A program made the position numbers and the translations under genes. From assembly GCA_029582155.1 (NCBI GenBank), contig CM055895.1:12174770-12238769 (forward strand): DNA of 64,000 nucleotides. Direction: 5' to 3'. The DNA comes from Panopea generosa (taxonomy: Eukaryota > Mollusca > Bivalvia > Adapedonta > Hiatellidae). The number at the start of each line of letters is the position of its first letter. Positions within the stretch are counted from its first letter, which is position 1. Of the stretch, positions 12,281-24,439 are shown piece after piece. The notes under the pieces are model-generated. The model did not search any database and had not been told where the DNA came from. It worked only from the letters and a program-made list of their open reading frames with translations.

Positions 12281-14118
12281 TCACGAAGGATCTGTTTGTT
12301 CTGCTTCAACCATGTCGTTATCACTGTCAGCTCTTTCTTCCATCAGGAACTTTTTGCTTATAAGCGTTTTAACACAGCTGTCTATCAGCCTAGCATTTGG
12401 CAGTGACACGGTGGATTTTTCTGCTTCGCCATTTTCCATTTTAAAGACAATCATTTCACGAGTTAGCGACGTATCCTCGTTTTCTCCTCCCACAATATAA
12501 ATGTTTCCCCTGTATTGGACAGCGCCATAATGGATCCGCCTAAATGACTTGCCCAGGGAGCCAACCAAACTACAAACGCTCCCAGTGCCTGAAGGATTAT
12601 ATTCCACTATTTTCCCGCTGAAGAATATTATAAATATTCTTTTTCCAGACGTCACAGCTTTAGTAAGTTTTGAAATGATTGACAATGTTGCTACTTTGGT
12701 ACATACATTTGTTCGCGTGTCAAAGCACTGGATTGCGCCCGTGTCAGTTTTATCGTTCTTTTCTCCACCGAACAGAAGGATTTTCTCACCTGCAACAGCA
12801 GACGAGAAAGAACTGATTGGTATGGGAAGTTGTGCTACCTCGTCCCAGCAATCTGCACACATATCATACTTTTCCACACTCGCGATCATTCGGCTTCCTT
12901 CGGTGAGCCGATGGTCGTATCCTCCGATGACGTAAAGTGCATTCGTTAGCGCAACCATAACATGTCGTCTGCGACCCTGGTTCAACGGTTTGCCGATCTT
13001 CCATTTGTTTTTGTCTGCTCTGAATTTCAGAAATGTTTGTGTTCTGCTGCCACCGCCTGTTAAATACACGTCGTTTCCATAGGTGCAGGTCGCAAATTCA
13101 ATTCCCGGATCATACGGCAACGATTCCAGCTTAAACCACTTTTCTTGGGCAAAACTATAAGCCAGAACGTCATGGCAGCGTTTGTAGGGTGGATGCATGG
13201 ACATACAGCCTCCCATGACGACTAGGACCTCTTCAAACTGACTGCAATGTCGGAGTTGTGTAACTGGAGAGTTAGCCTCCTGCCTGCGAGCTGACAAGAG
13301 CTTGTACTGAATGGCATCGTCAATGCATTGGTTAGCTGTTAGGTCGTCTTTAAGTGGTGATGTTTGGTCTTTTAACAATGCAAGACGTTCCGCTGAAATC
13401 TGACCAAGACGAACATTTGAAACAATTTGACCAAGTTTTTTCTTTCTAGAATCTGGGTCACCTCTTCGCACCCAGGCAAATACAGCATCGAGGACATCCT
13501 CCTCCGCGGACACTTGTAAATTATCGTCTTTTATTAGTTGTATCAGTTCGTATGCATCAAGTCGCATGAATGCGTCGGTCTTTTTCAAGTCCATGAAATA
13601 TTTTAAGATCTTATTAAAGGCTTTCATTTTCACCTTTTCCCAGCTATGTATCAATGATAGCTTCCAAAGGTCAATGCAATTATCTAGGTCAACATACGGT
13701 TCTAGAATAGTTTCGCATTTCTCGCACAGTGCCTTAATTTGAAGAAGGGACGATGCCTTCAACAGTTTAATAACATTGTCCTGTGTCACAACCTCCTTTC
13801 CGGTATATATATATTCCATGACTTGTTCAAAAGTAACAGCTTCCATCTCTTTGAACGTTATTTCTCCACTCACACTTTCTTTCATCCCAGAAGAAAACAT
13901 GGCATCGAAATATGGTGATGTTGCAAACAGAACCGCTTTATGACAATGAAATATTTTGTTTTCAACAGTTATTTTAATATCCGAATGAGCTCCAGTAACC
14001 CACAACTTCTCGAGCCCCTCTGACAGGTGATGTAATCGCGGCACCGCGTCAACCTTATCGTCTGTAGATGATGCCATGCTGCGATTGTCGTCTGATTCCT
14101 CTTCAGTGTCATCTGTAT
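12281..14118 (-). CDS. Kelch-like gene, coding exon 2 (BTB, BACK, Kelch)
   Basis: The acceptor is CTTTGTTTCAG|AT at 14119-14120 and the stop is TGA at 12281-12283. It encodes 611 full codons after the split Asp. A single large exon holding all three domains is common in this family. Confidence 0.92.
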
Positions 14119-17100
14119 CTGAAACAAAGCGATAATTTATAGCAAAGCATCTTTCAAACATGATTTCATCCAGAGATACAAACAACTCTGCTTTATAGAT
14201 TAGTCAATTGTGAGCTGACTGTTTGTAAGGACTTTATTTGCTGAAGACGGAAACACTTAACAAATAGATACAACATAATTAAACAATGACATTCACTTAC
14301 TATATTTGTAAAGTTTAATATCCTTATATCTATCATTTACATAAAGTCAAGTAGACCTGCAGTTAGTTACATGTTAATATCATCACACAGCCTGGAAAGA
14401 ACAAAATTGTGTTTGTATTGAAGCTCGAATGCGTGTCACTGCGTGCGTGTGTGTTGAGTGTGGGATGGGAGAGCATAACTAGAACTGAAAAGGGACGAAC
14501 ATTAATATCACCAAAGTCTTATTATTTAGGCTATAAGTATGGATTATGTCAAGCGGCAATATATAAATAGGGCTAAGTAATGGTAACTTAATTTCGGCTG
14601 GCACATTTGGCTTTTTCGAAATTTCGCAAACAGAACTCCTTCTAAATCAACAAATAGAACCGGTGATGGGTTTGGTTTGAAAACAATGGGATTTTTTTAT
14701 AATTCTGCGTGGTAAAATTTTATCTTTCAAATAAAAAAAAAGATGAAGAAATTTACGTTTACGGCTTTTTGTTGTAATTTTATAAGTTGTACTCCTTTTA
14801 AAAAGCAAGAAATAAGAAAATATTGAAATGAAATATTCTCCACCTATGGATAGTTTCTACATACAATTAATTTTATATTCATATGAAGTGTAGCTAAACG
14901 CGCTTTTGTTCAAACTATTTACTACCTTGTTTTGTTAAAATTAAAAAATATATATATATATATATCATGAAAAGTTTCAACATTTTTTCGTTGTCAACTC
15001 GTAACAGTTTTAATTCTGAAGAAAACATTAAAGGGACTATATCACTGGTGCAAACTATTCTGTTTAGTAGATGCAGCGCCAGTATCAACTATAACAGTCA
15101 TAAACGTGATATAGCGAACACAATAATTATTTTGTTCCAGCGTCTAACGTTTAGAATCGCTGTATTCAAACGCTGGATCATCGATTGTGTCATTTGAATT
15201 AAAGCAAATGTTAAATGTTTCGGGTTATTTATGTAGAACTGGAATTCGCGAAATATTTATTTCACTTAATTCGCGGCATTGATAAATTCGCGTAAATCAA
15301 TCCTCTTCAATCTGGACCTCATTTGACAACAATACATACAAACTATACAATGTTTCAATAAATAAAGCATGTATTTCGTTCAAAAAAAAAATACCCTACT
15401 AATCGATAATATAGTAGAACTTCGTGGACTCGAACACAGATGACTTGAACACCATATATAGACCGAACCACTTATCTGGTCCCGGCCGATTTCCCATTTC
15501 GATGTATATACATGTACATGTATGGTATGGTGTTGACCATACTTGACTCGAACAACCCTTAACTCGAACTATTTTGTCCTGTCCTGTCGGGTTCGGGCCA
15601 TCGAGGTTTTTAAATTGTATCCACGTATTTTTTCAGAAACAATGAAATGAATGCTAGTTTAGCTTAAACTTACTTATTTTACTTCGATTGTGAAACAAGT
15701 TCTTTCAACTTAGGCAAATCGCGCTCGAAGTATTCCTGGTTAGAACCAGTACTAAGCATATGCTGATAAAGTGTCTTGCTCAAGGACACAACATAAAACC
15801 GTGGCGGAGTATCGCACGACCCTCCGATCATGGGTTCAGTGCTCTATCACAGGACCACGCCCTCCATTCAATGAATGTTACCACGAGTCACTGTCTAAAG
15901 AGACCTTAATTATAGTTTGTTTGATTATTACCTAGCAAATGCCGAAGTCGCATTTCGCAGTATTGGTATACAGCTATATAGATAGAGCATATTTAATCTA
16001 TTTCATAAAAAACCAATGTATCGCATTCCGGATTAAATGATTTTCCCGATGCGTCAACATAGTTGGAAAGAAACATAATACGGAGTAGGTGTTAGCGTGA
16101 TATACTTATAAGGACAAAACACCTGAAGTTATTTTTTGGGGGAAATGCAATGTAATTAATACACGTGCATATTTTAAACAAAAATACACGAGAAATGACT
16201 AGTTGGCAAGCTTGCTTTGCGATAGGCTGCTTAGACCAAAAGAAACTATTTGCGTTTCTTGTTGGTCCCTAAAAATTATTTGCAGGTGGGTAGGATTTTC
16301 TTTCTTTTTTCCAGTTGAGGTACTAGTAATGTTCAAAGCAAGCCGATCATAGGCTGTAGTTGTATGTTAACCAACTCATTGAGACAAATACATTAAAGAC
16401 TCAGGGCACTGTTCAGAATGGAGATTAGTCATATAAGGACAGCGTCTGCTTGTGGTAATACTCTAAGCGCCACAAATACAACAACTTGTAACTTAACTTT
16501 CTAATTTAATAACCTAACTTTTTTGTCCTTTTTTCCGACCGTTGAGATTAAAATTAACAGAAACGTTTTAAGTCCGGTAGTAAAAATAAGGGCCGGTCGG
16601 CCAACGAGTAACAGATGTATATATTTTGCCTTGTAACAGGTTAGCACATCGGTTACTTTGATGTGTTAGCATCAACTGCACGTTATTTAATCTATAACAT
16701 AATACACAATGAATCAAGAGGCCCAAGAGGGCATGAATCGCTATATTGGAAACAAAACGTGTGGTTATCTCAAAATCGTTATTTAGGTCGCAGTGTGGAA
16801 CACATCTCGTTCCAAAGATTTTATTTGAGAAAGTCGTCGTAGTTTGGGGAAGAACGGTGGTTTTATCTTAGATTGGCCTCAACACAATAAATAAATAAAT
16901 GTCATTAAAACTTGCAATACGATAACATTATTTCCATTTTTTCTTCAAATCATGTCTGTTTACTCTGTGTTTTATCTTATATTAAGTTATTTTAAGCATG
17001 TACTTCGTAATGCCGTGCCTATTTGAAATGCGCCTGTAAGTTTTCCTTTCTTAAAACACTGTGTTATTTCTAATTAAATTTAGTTTAAACTTATTTATTT

Positions 17101-20100
17101 TTACTTCGATTATGATACAAGTTCTTACAACTTAGGCAAATCACGCTCGATGAACCAGTACTAAGCATTCTAATAAAATGAAAATATCGTGTGGTTTTAT
17201 TAACAGAAGAATCAATGGTTCGTAACCAAGTGTGGCTTTTATATTAAAACCGCCCATTTTTACCATAAAACCACCTGGCAAAAAATAATATGTTTTACAT
17301 CCGTAATAAACTTTCTGAAGTCTCGGTGAACATCTGTCATGCATGCGTGAAATGTGATGTCATGTGTATGATAAATAGTTATATTTTATTGACTTAACTA
17401 TTACAGTTTTTTTTCTTTATTACAAATATTTGACAACCTAGATACACATACACACATGTGACATATCTGATTGAAGTTATAACATACGAGGGGGGATCAG
17501 AAAGTTCGTAGACTTTTGTCATAACTTTTTTATTTACCATTGTATTTTAATATAACTCTTGGAGACTGTACTGCTATATATTTGCAATAAGTTTGCAAAC
17601 TGTTGCTTCTTTTCCATAAGTAGTTTTCATTATATGGTTACTATGGAGACGTCGATTTACGTAGTCGGGGCAGTTTTAGCTTTTTTCATATTGTGCTATT
17701 CAAACAAGAGTACCATTGCCAAAACGTACAGTTTCATTATATCAATGTTACTCTCGAATCTTTTGAATGTTTTTTTTAATTTTTATGTTATACGTAGGAG
17801 GTTGATCTTTTCTCTCACATGGAAAATAAATTAAGTGTGTAACAACATTTGGTTTTGAACATCTTAATTTAAACGCTTCTGATAGGTATTTGCATAGTTT
17901 GTAAATTTTATTTGTATTTGTTGACTGCAACAACTCCACAAATTTAAACATATTCGGTGCTAGCATCTCATCAGTGTTGACATGTGAGATTTTTCACCTT
18001 GGCTAAATCATAAATACCTCTTAAAACATATGTTTTTTAACCCTTTACTTCATATAGACGTCTTTGGACACCTCTAATATAGACGCCTTTCGGCACCTAT
18101 TATAGAAGATTTTTGAATTATTGGGTGAATTATATTTATATTAAGTGACAGAGTGGAAAACAGTACAGGCTCGTTACGAGCAATCTGAACTCTTCCTGCA
18201 CTGTTTTATAAGGCCTTCTGTGATTGGTGCGTGAAAACGCGTATCTATGGTGTAAAGGGTTAACATCTGTCTTCGTGTCGTCAATCGGTACTACCAATCA
18301 GCAGTTAGTGCATATCAAAGCACGTTTTCGAACGATTTTTTTTATTTGATCGTCACCTATTACGGCGATTAAATGAGACAAATCGGCAGTGAAAGATAAC
18401 GACATAGAACTTTGAGTACTATTAAATCTACTGTTGAAGTGTACATCAATGTTTAGTACAGGGATAATAATTATATCCTTTTAAACAAAACAGTAAAGTG
18501 CTAAATTAATATCATTAGCACGTTTACCATGCGCATTCTAAACTAGCATGTTATCCTACATAACTGGTCACATGAGCTCATGAATATTTAACACTTCCGA
18601 AAAAAATTCAAAGTTTAATGCGACTTGTACACCAGTTTGGCAGCGCTTAGGATACTGTCTAATGTAGGTACCGCCGCGATATAACTGGAAAAAAAATGTT
18701 GAAAGCGACGCTAAATAACACTACTTAACGTCTCCTTCACTTGATTTTAAAATAGTAAGCTGGATATGCAGAATGAATAACGAATCTTCACATCTCTTAA
18801 CTGATTCACTTATTAAGCATTTATTTTTTTATGGAGGGTCATTGGTTCCGTTCCCCATCAGGGCCAAGCATTGTGTCCTTGAACGAGACACTTTATCCGC
18901 AAAGGCTTAGTTTATAATGGTTCAAACCAGGAAGATATAGAGTGCAATTATATTAATAAAATATTTGGTTTTACAATCAATGTAAAATAGGTATGTTTAA
19001 ACTAACACTTGCCTTTAAACCTCCCATTTATGACTTGTTGAGCTAAATAATATCTGATAAAAACTAACGTATAAAAGGTAATTGTGATTAAAAGTCATTT
19101 TTCAAAATATTATCTATTGAAACAAGTTTGATTAATCGACTTAACCACCGTCAACCGGCAGGTAATACTAAAGATACTGTTATACACCTTTCAATACCAA
19201 ATGGTTAAGAAGATATGTATCATAAATTGACTTTAAATCATTACCAGTGCAGGTTTCGCTGCGCATTTAATAATTTATTCAAGTTACAAGTCTCCGTGGT
19301 CTCGTGGTGTAAGGCGCCGTCTTAAGATCACTTGCTTCTCACATCTTATGTCGTAGGCTCGAGTCCCGCTCACTCCAAAAACTTTATGTGAGAAAGTCTG
19401 ACAGTTACTTGTAGAAGGACGGTAGTTCTACTCAGATCTATTCAGAGGTCTTCCCCCACCAATAAAACGGGATATGCCATATATACTTAGTAAACTGAAA
19501 TGTGTTGAAAATGATGTTAAACCCCAAATTAACCCCCCCCCCCAAAAAAAAAAATATTCAAGTTAATGGGCATCGCTTCTCTATAATTTTCCCTTCCATG
19601 TTCGCTTCAACAACCATTGTATATAGTTTTTAACCGTGTGTTTGTTTCCATCGTTCCATATATTGTACACATATTGTATTGCTTTTAAATAAAAGCACAC
19701 GGGTTCAGTAGACCGCAAGCTCTAGCAACATTATTTTCTTTGGTTTAAATGATGAAATCTAAAATATACATAAGGAAGAAAATTTTGTCAAATTCAGAAA
19801 ATCAACAAAAGCTCTGAACCATTTCTGGTTAAAAATTAACTCCAGTTTTCTACTATTTCAGGTTAAAATGATCATACTAGCTGGAACCAAACACACACCC
19901 CTTTTACACACGTGCACATAATCTGTATAGTTAAATAAGAACAATTAAAACATGATTGGCTCAATGACATTATTAGGTATTATGCACGTCAAAGCAATAG
20001 TAGAAATAAAAATAGGTTACATAAATAAATAATTGAATATTATGTTAAATGTTCAATGCCTTGATCTCAGCGCAGTGTTTATTAAAAAATAGCTCCAATT

Positions 20101-21724
20101 TGTATAGAAACTTAACGTGATAGACAATTACCCGTTGAAGAGAGAAACTGTTTCCACGGTGGAAATACTATCAAAGATGAAGAGCATGTACACTACTTGA
20201 TATTTTGTCCAACAAATGATGGTATTCGAAAGAATTGTTTTGATAAAAATACGTATGGAGAACAATTATGTTAGAAGTTGAACAATTTAGAAACAATAAC
20301 ACTGATATGTGGAGTTGTAAAAACGAAAGACTATTAAAAATATCTGCTTTGAGGTTTTAAAATGTAGAAAAGATATATTTATATAATTGTTTTAATTAAA
20401 AAAAAAAATAAACGTTTACCTTAGTTTTATTTATTTTGAACGGTACCTTATTTATTAACTAATTATTTATTTATTTCTCCATTAGTCTGATATTGTGCAA
20501 GGAAATCCCAAAATTATACAAAATGGTAAATTTAAATGATGTTTAGTATGCTAAGATGCTTATACAGTATTTGTATTCATTGCATTGTTTGTTTCACATT
20601 TTCAAATGTATCTTAAATGGATATATTATCAATAAAATTTTATCCTTTATAGTCTAAATGAATGTTGAGAGTATGTTTTATCTTCTAAATATGTTGTTGA
20701 TTTTTAAATATATAATCATGGAAACAGAAAACAGTCTCTTATAGCTCTGTAAAGAGCCCCTATTTGCTTCACTATTTATATAAATGTACAATTATGGAGA
20801 AATAGCAAACAGTCTCTCATAGCTCTGTAAAGAGCCTCTCTTTGCTTCACTATTTATATAAATGTACAGTTATGGAGAAATAGCCGCTGAAAGAGTCTCT
20901 CATAGCTCTGTAAAGAGCCCCTCTTTGCTTCACTATTTATATAAATGTACAATTATGGAGAAATAGCAAACAGTCTCTCATAGCTCTATAAAGAGCACCT
21001 CTTCATTTCACTATGTATGTTTTACATATATATAAATTTAAACTTTTTAGTTTACTTCGATTGTGAAACAAGTTCTTACAACTTAAGAAAATCACGATCG
21101 AAGACTTCCTGGTTAGAACCAGTATTAAACATATGCGGAAAGATGTCTTGCCCAATAACGACATCACATATAGCCGTAGCTATACACAACGATCTGATAA
21201 ACATTGGAAACTTTCAAATGTACACATGGGGACAGATAAGATCGCACGACTAATCGATATCGTGTAGCTTGGGGATATGTGTAACAGACGTGTTGACACA
21301 TTTTTTTTTTCAAATAAATTAATATTGACCCTTATGTACATATATGTTTTCACAGCATATATGTATACATATATATATATAACATTTACTTTGTTACTTA
21401 ATACATTTTTGTAAACAATCTGATTACCCAATACTGTACTGTAGGTGAACTCAACACTACTTTACTGCTTTGAGATCCGTCACACAAGTTAATTCTTACC
21501 AGTCACTTGACTAACTGCACCATTGAACGTAAATATGTTTTAGATTTATTGTGTTACATGTACACCGGAACCTCTTAAACTTGAACAAGCTACTTGATTC
21601 CCTTGTCAGGCCATATAAAATACACATTTACACTTAAATGTTCAGCTTAATCATCCCGGCTATACGGGGAAAACAACATACCTGAGAGTGCCGACGTTTC
21701 GCTATCATCGTCCTCGTCCTCCAT
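12281..21724 (-). CDS. Kelch-like protein (BTB-BACK-Kelch), two-exon gene model
   Basis: Coding exons 21682-21724 and 12281-14118 join in phase 1 (split Asp codon) to give 626 residues. Order: acidic, Ser-rich N-terminus (1-40); BTB domain (about 50-155) with HCHKAVLFATSPYFDAMF; BACK domain (about 160-265) with DVLDAVFAWVRRG; then about five or six kelch blades (about 300-595), seen as repeated GG turns and W residues (VVMGGC, YLTGGG, YVIGGYDHR, LLFGGE, YIVGGE). The tail is acidic. Length and architecture match KLHL family members. By family knowledge these are substrate adaptors for Cullin-3 ubiquitin ligases; the orthologue cannot be named here. The long exon alone would suggest a different N-terminus (MFVSLDE...), but those 22 codons lie upstream of a strong acceptor and are intronic. 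The 7.56-kb intron carries SINEs, MITEs and LINE debris. Confidence 0.9.
15412..15612. mobile_element. Candidate pogo/Tigger-like MITE, about 200 bp
   Basis: The left end GTAGAACTTCGTGGACTCGAA and the right end, read on the minus strand as AAAAACCTCGATGGCCCGAAC, are imperfect inverted repeats flanked by TA. Internal CTCGAAC phrases are typical of pogo-type ends. The interior is non-coding. Confidence 0.5.
15655..15868 (-). repeat. tRNA-derived SINE, family C
   Basis: Minus-strand head GGAGGGCGTGGTCCTGTGAT with AGAGCACTGAACCCATGATC, then a body CTTGAGCAAGACACTTTATC, ending in TTGTTTCACAATCGAAGTAA. Related copies: 17083, 18833, 21040, 34612 and 49530. Confidence 0.7.
17083..17180 (-). repeat. 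SINE family C, tail fragment
   Basis: Only the tail (TTACTTCGATTATGATACAA) and part of the body through ACCAGTACTAAGCATTC survive. Confidence 0.55.
17487..17720 (+). mobile_element. Mariner-like element end fragment
   Basis: ACGAGGGGGGATCAGAAAGT at 17488 followed by TCGTAGACTTTTG resembles the terminal repeat of mariner-type transposons in invertebrates. The sequence after it holds a short open frame with a hydrophobic stretch (VVGAVLAFFILCY) but no transposase motif. It is treated as a truncated copy. Identification is from pattern memory only. Confidence 0.4.
18037..18263. mobile_element. Hairpin MITE, piggyBac-like family, copy 2
   Basis: Starts TTAACCCTTTACTTCATATA and ends, on the minus strand, TTAACCCTTTACACCATAGA: inverted ends flanked by TTAA, the piggyBac-type target site. 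Internally the palindrome is damaged; the left arm has lost about 18 bases after AAAACAGTACAGG, while the right arm through CTTCCTGCACTGTTTT is intact. Confidence 0.8.
18833..18955 (+). repeat. SINE family C, partial
   Basis: Contains the family phrase GTCCTTGAACGAGACACTTT and continues to CAAACCAGGAAG. Both ends are truncated. Confidence 0.5.
19287..19545 (+). repeat. tRNA-derived SINE, family A, near full length
   Basis: Head TCCGTGGTCTCGTGGTGTAA with B box GCTCGAGTCCCGC, body ATGTGAGAAAGTCTGACAGT, tail GAAAATGATGTTAAACCCC and then a C/A-rich run. This is the clearest reference copy for the family in the window. Confidence 0.78.
20150..20370 (+). pseudogene. Decayed LINE C-terminal fragment
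   Basis: One plus-strand frame reads IKDEEHVHYLIFCPTNDGIR, then KNCFDK, before a stop. This resembles the C-terminal ExEHxLxxCP region found downstream of reverse transcriptase in Jockey/RTE-type LINE proteins. Frames are broken on both sides, so it is only a relic. Confidence 0.4.
20715..21015. repeat. 78-bp tandem repeat, about 3.8 copies
   Basis: The unit contains TCTCATAGCTCTGTAAAGAG and CACTATTTATATAAATGTAC. Each copy has a perfect small hairpin, GCTCT-gtaa-AGAGC. The third unit carries a short insertion. Confidence 0.88.
21040..21195 (-). repeat. SINE family C, partial
   Basis: Tail TTACTTCGATTGTGAAACAA and body GGTTAGAACCAGTATTAAAC are recognisable; the tRNA-like head is missing. Confidence 0.6.
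21682..21724 (-). CDS. Kelch-like gene, coding exon 1
   Basis: Begins with ATG at 21724 and encodes MEDEDDDSETSALS plus one base. The donor is CAG|GTATGT. The acidic run continues straight into the DTDDTEEESDD that opens exon 2, and the split Asp codon fits exactly; this is the main support for the exon. Confidence 0.85.
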
Positions 21725-21917
21725 TTTAATTAATACAGCACTAAAACTCGTTCGTTATTGTTCCGGACTCCACGACTAAATAAACCACTGTCGTGTTACA
21801 AAGCGTGTAACAAGGACATGCACACGTTCCGTTTTATGACGAACATAAACGTTTCTCGTGTTGTGTTACCTAAACATTTCAGGGACATTTCATTGATCCA
21901 AATATAAATAATAGACA

Positions 21918-21927
21918 GTCACGTGAC
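21918..21927. promoter_or_regulatory. CLEAR-type E-box GTCACGTGAC upstream of the kelch-like gene
   Basis: A perfect 10-bp palindrome 194 bp upstream of the start codon at 21724. It matches the CLEAR / M-box consensus bound by MiT/TFE and USF-type bHLH-Zip factors in animals. Position and perfect symmetry make it a reasonable proximal-promoter candidate; binding is inference. Confidence 0.45.
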
Positions 21928-22094
21928 TCACCTGGTTAAAGGTAAACATTAACGTTGGGCGGTATCATTTGGCTTAAAAAAGATTTGTTTTAATCGTTTA
22001 TAGCGTGTGCGTGTGGTGTGTGTTTGTGTGTGGTGTATGTGTTTGTGTGTGTACGATTTTGGACGGATTTAACTTAAACGCAGGAGCCGAGTAT

Positions 22095-22408
22095 CTGACC
22101 CCAATAAATTGATTGAATAATTGAATATTTAGCGTCAGTTTTATGCCATTGATGGCTAACTGACGATCAGTTTAATCTATCCATTTTTTCCTGGGATCCT
22201 GGTAGGTTAACCAATACTCGAGCAAACCCAATCTTCGGCAAGTTACTGATAACTTTCCCACTTAAATCAGTGGTGAGAGACGAATGGTATTGAGACGCAA
22301 TGTCGTATATCAATCATCAGGGAGAATGAGGCCGGGCGGGGATTCGAATTCACGATCCCTGGATTGATAGTCAGATGCGCTACCGACTGGGCTAATCGAA
22401 CCCGACGG
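22095..22408 (-). repeat. tRNA-derived SINE, family B
   Basis: Minus-strand head GTTCGATTAGCCCAGTCGGT (A box) and GAATTCGAATCCCCGCCCGG (B box). The long body includes AACTTTCCCACTTAAATCAG, and the tail carries TTGATTGAATAATTGAATAT. Other copies at 23725, 31705 and 60010 have the same orientation. Confidence 0.78.
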
Positions 22409-23129
22409 ACCCCAATAAAATATAGTATGAATATAACGGTATGCTTTTCGGGTCGAGCGACTGGTTAACTTTTAAACCATACATCAGTATTTTATGTGAG
22501 TTAATAAAAAGTTGGAACCCACCACTGCACACAGACGAAATAAGTAACGTGTCGTGCTGGTAAACTTTGATTTATGTTCGTAATACCTTCTACATGTTCT
22601 CTTGATTTAATATGTGAATAATTAAGAAGCTGAAACCCACTCCTTGGACACACACACGCACGCACAATCTTCCTGAGGAATGCCCATGTCCAAAAAAAAT
22701 AGCAACTCAGTTATGGACACTACAGCTGGATAATTTGACATTTAAGTTTACACAGGTTATGGACACGTGCCAGCGCTGTTTACGAAGTTTTGTGATAAGA
22801 TACACTGTATATATAACAACGTTGCTTTATTAACATCTGAAGTAGGTTGTCAGGCCATAACAAACAAAAAAAAAGCACATATCACATAATATAATCACAG
22901 TGATCTGTGTATATATAGCGCGATTGCGAAATTAAACTCGGAGATATTTATGACTATGCCGCTTCCACTGAGTGTTGTTACTGGGAGGTCAACGGATCGA
23001 GTTGGGGATGGAAAGTTTCCCTTAACAAAATAAGGTTTTATCTGAGTACCGTAGTTAGTAATGTTGTATTAATGCAGAAGTTCACTTTAATATAAAATAT
23101 AATAGAAAATGTAGAGAAATGTATTGTTC

Positions 23130-23222
23130 ATAGATTCTAAATTAGGAGATTTCGACCTGAGGATCGAACCTTAACCTTTAGCGTGACCTGTCATCTCTTT
23201 ATCCACTACGCTAACATCCCGC
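23130..23222 (-). repeat. tRNA-like SINE head (family F)
   Basis: The minus strand reads ATGTTAGCGTAGTGGATAAA (A box) and AAGGTTCGATCCTCAGGTC (B box). Spacing is tRNA-like, but the acceptor stem does not pair, so it is a SINE head or tRNA relic rather than a working tRNA. Confidence 0.5.
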
Positions 23223-23724
23223 TTACGTGAATATTTATCATTTAATCACCTGATTAATACAATTATCGATGGACATAGCAGCTATGTTGCAGTATGACAA
23301 GGACATCAGCTACACGGAGGGCAGATTAGATGATTGATTGTTTGTATTTGGGGAAAGTAATGTTCATGTTTAACAATTAACAAAAAGTTGCACCCTGATT
23401 ATACGCTGTAACCTGTCAGCTACACACCACTTACGCTCCAGGAAGAAACCACACTAAAGACATACGCGTATACATATAGGCACATATTTTCACTTGCTTG
23501 TATATTTTTAGTTATTTGTAATCTTATGTATTTGCCCATGCGTTGTGAGCTATACAATGCTGTATGACAACTTCTATATATAAATAAACATTGCGAAACA
23601 TTAGATAAAAGAGAAACGAACCTCTGACTAATTTTGAACCTAGCTATAGGTTTGGTTTCCTTGCATGTTTGAATAGTTAGTGGCCTTTTTTTTGTCACCG
23701 AGGTCAAACAGACGGTCCGTTTGT

Positions 23725-23892
23725 TTTTTTATTCTGAAAGATTAACCAGTAGTTAATCACACCCTTCTCTGCAAGTAACTGATAACCTTCCCACTTAAAT
23801 CAACGATGATAAATACCAGCGAGACACAATGTCGTATATCATCTCGGAGTCTGTGGCCGGGCGGGGAATCGAACTCACGACCCAGGCCCGGC
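23725..23892 (-). repeat. SINE family B, partial
   Basis: Shares CAAGTAACTGATAACCTTCC and GGGAATCGAACTCACGACCC with the full copies; the part near the tail is missing. Confidence 0.65.
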
Positions 23893-24439
23893 CTTATATT
23901 TAGTTCAACATTAAATTTATAGTCTTAATGTTTAAAAAGAGGAGATTGGTACATCTGTATATAGACGTATATAGACTATTATCTACTCGGACATTTGTGT
24001 GTTTACTTTGTTACGTAAATCAGCGTTTGTATAAGCAAGTTTAATTCCAATTATAAATCATACGTAATGAAAATGTCAAACAAACGTTCGAGTGTCCAGC
24101 GCATAACAAGCCTATCTTCCTTCTTTATCTATATTGAAATAGACTAGTATTTCACTAAGCACTTCGTTTGTCTTATCAACATGCAAATACGGTTAGGTTA
24201 ATTAACCCACATTGCGAAGGTTTTATGCAAAACTAGCCCAAGATTTAGGTTCACCAGCCCTCAATTACAGACCAGATGAGGACGAAAATGTTATCAATAT
24301 AATATATTTAACGATGCACGTATCACTATAATAAAGAATAGGTTATCATAGCTTATAGTCCAAACAGCTAAGACCCACACTAGGGTATAAAAGTGAGGTA
24401 ATGGCGGAAGAAGTGTTTTCCCTTACTTTTCAAAACACA

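Larger units (their letters stand above)
14119..21681 (-). other. Kelch-like gene intron 1 (7.56 kb)
   Basis: Bounded by GTATGT and TTTCAG. It contains a pogo-like MITE (15412-15612), SINE fragments, a mariner-like end (17487), the second hairpin MITE (18037), LINE debris (20150) and a 78-bp tandem repeat (20715). No other coding exon was recognised. Confidence 0.8.

Noticed and set aside
12312..12935. Plus-strand frames over the kelch exon
   Set aside because: Antisense shadows of the kelch-like coding sequence.
17559..17834. 91-codon frame with a possible membrane segment
   Set aside because: Lies within a truncated mariner-like end. No transposase or known membrane-protein motif was seen.
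23130..23222. Functional tRNA gene
   Set aside because: A- and B-box-like motifs are present but the acceptor stem does not pair; the same holds for the other tRNA-like SINE heads.
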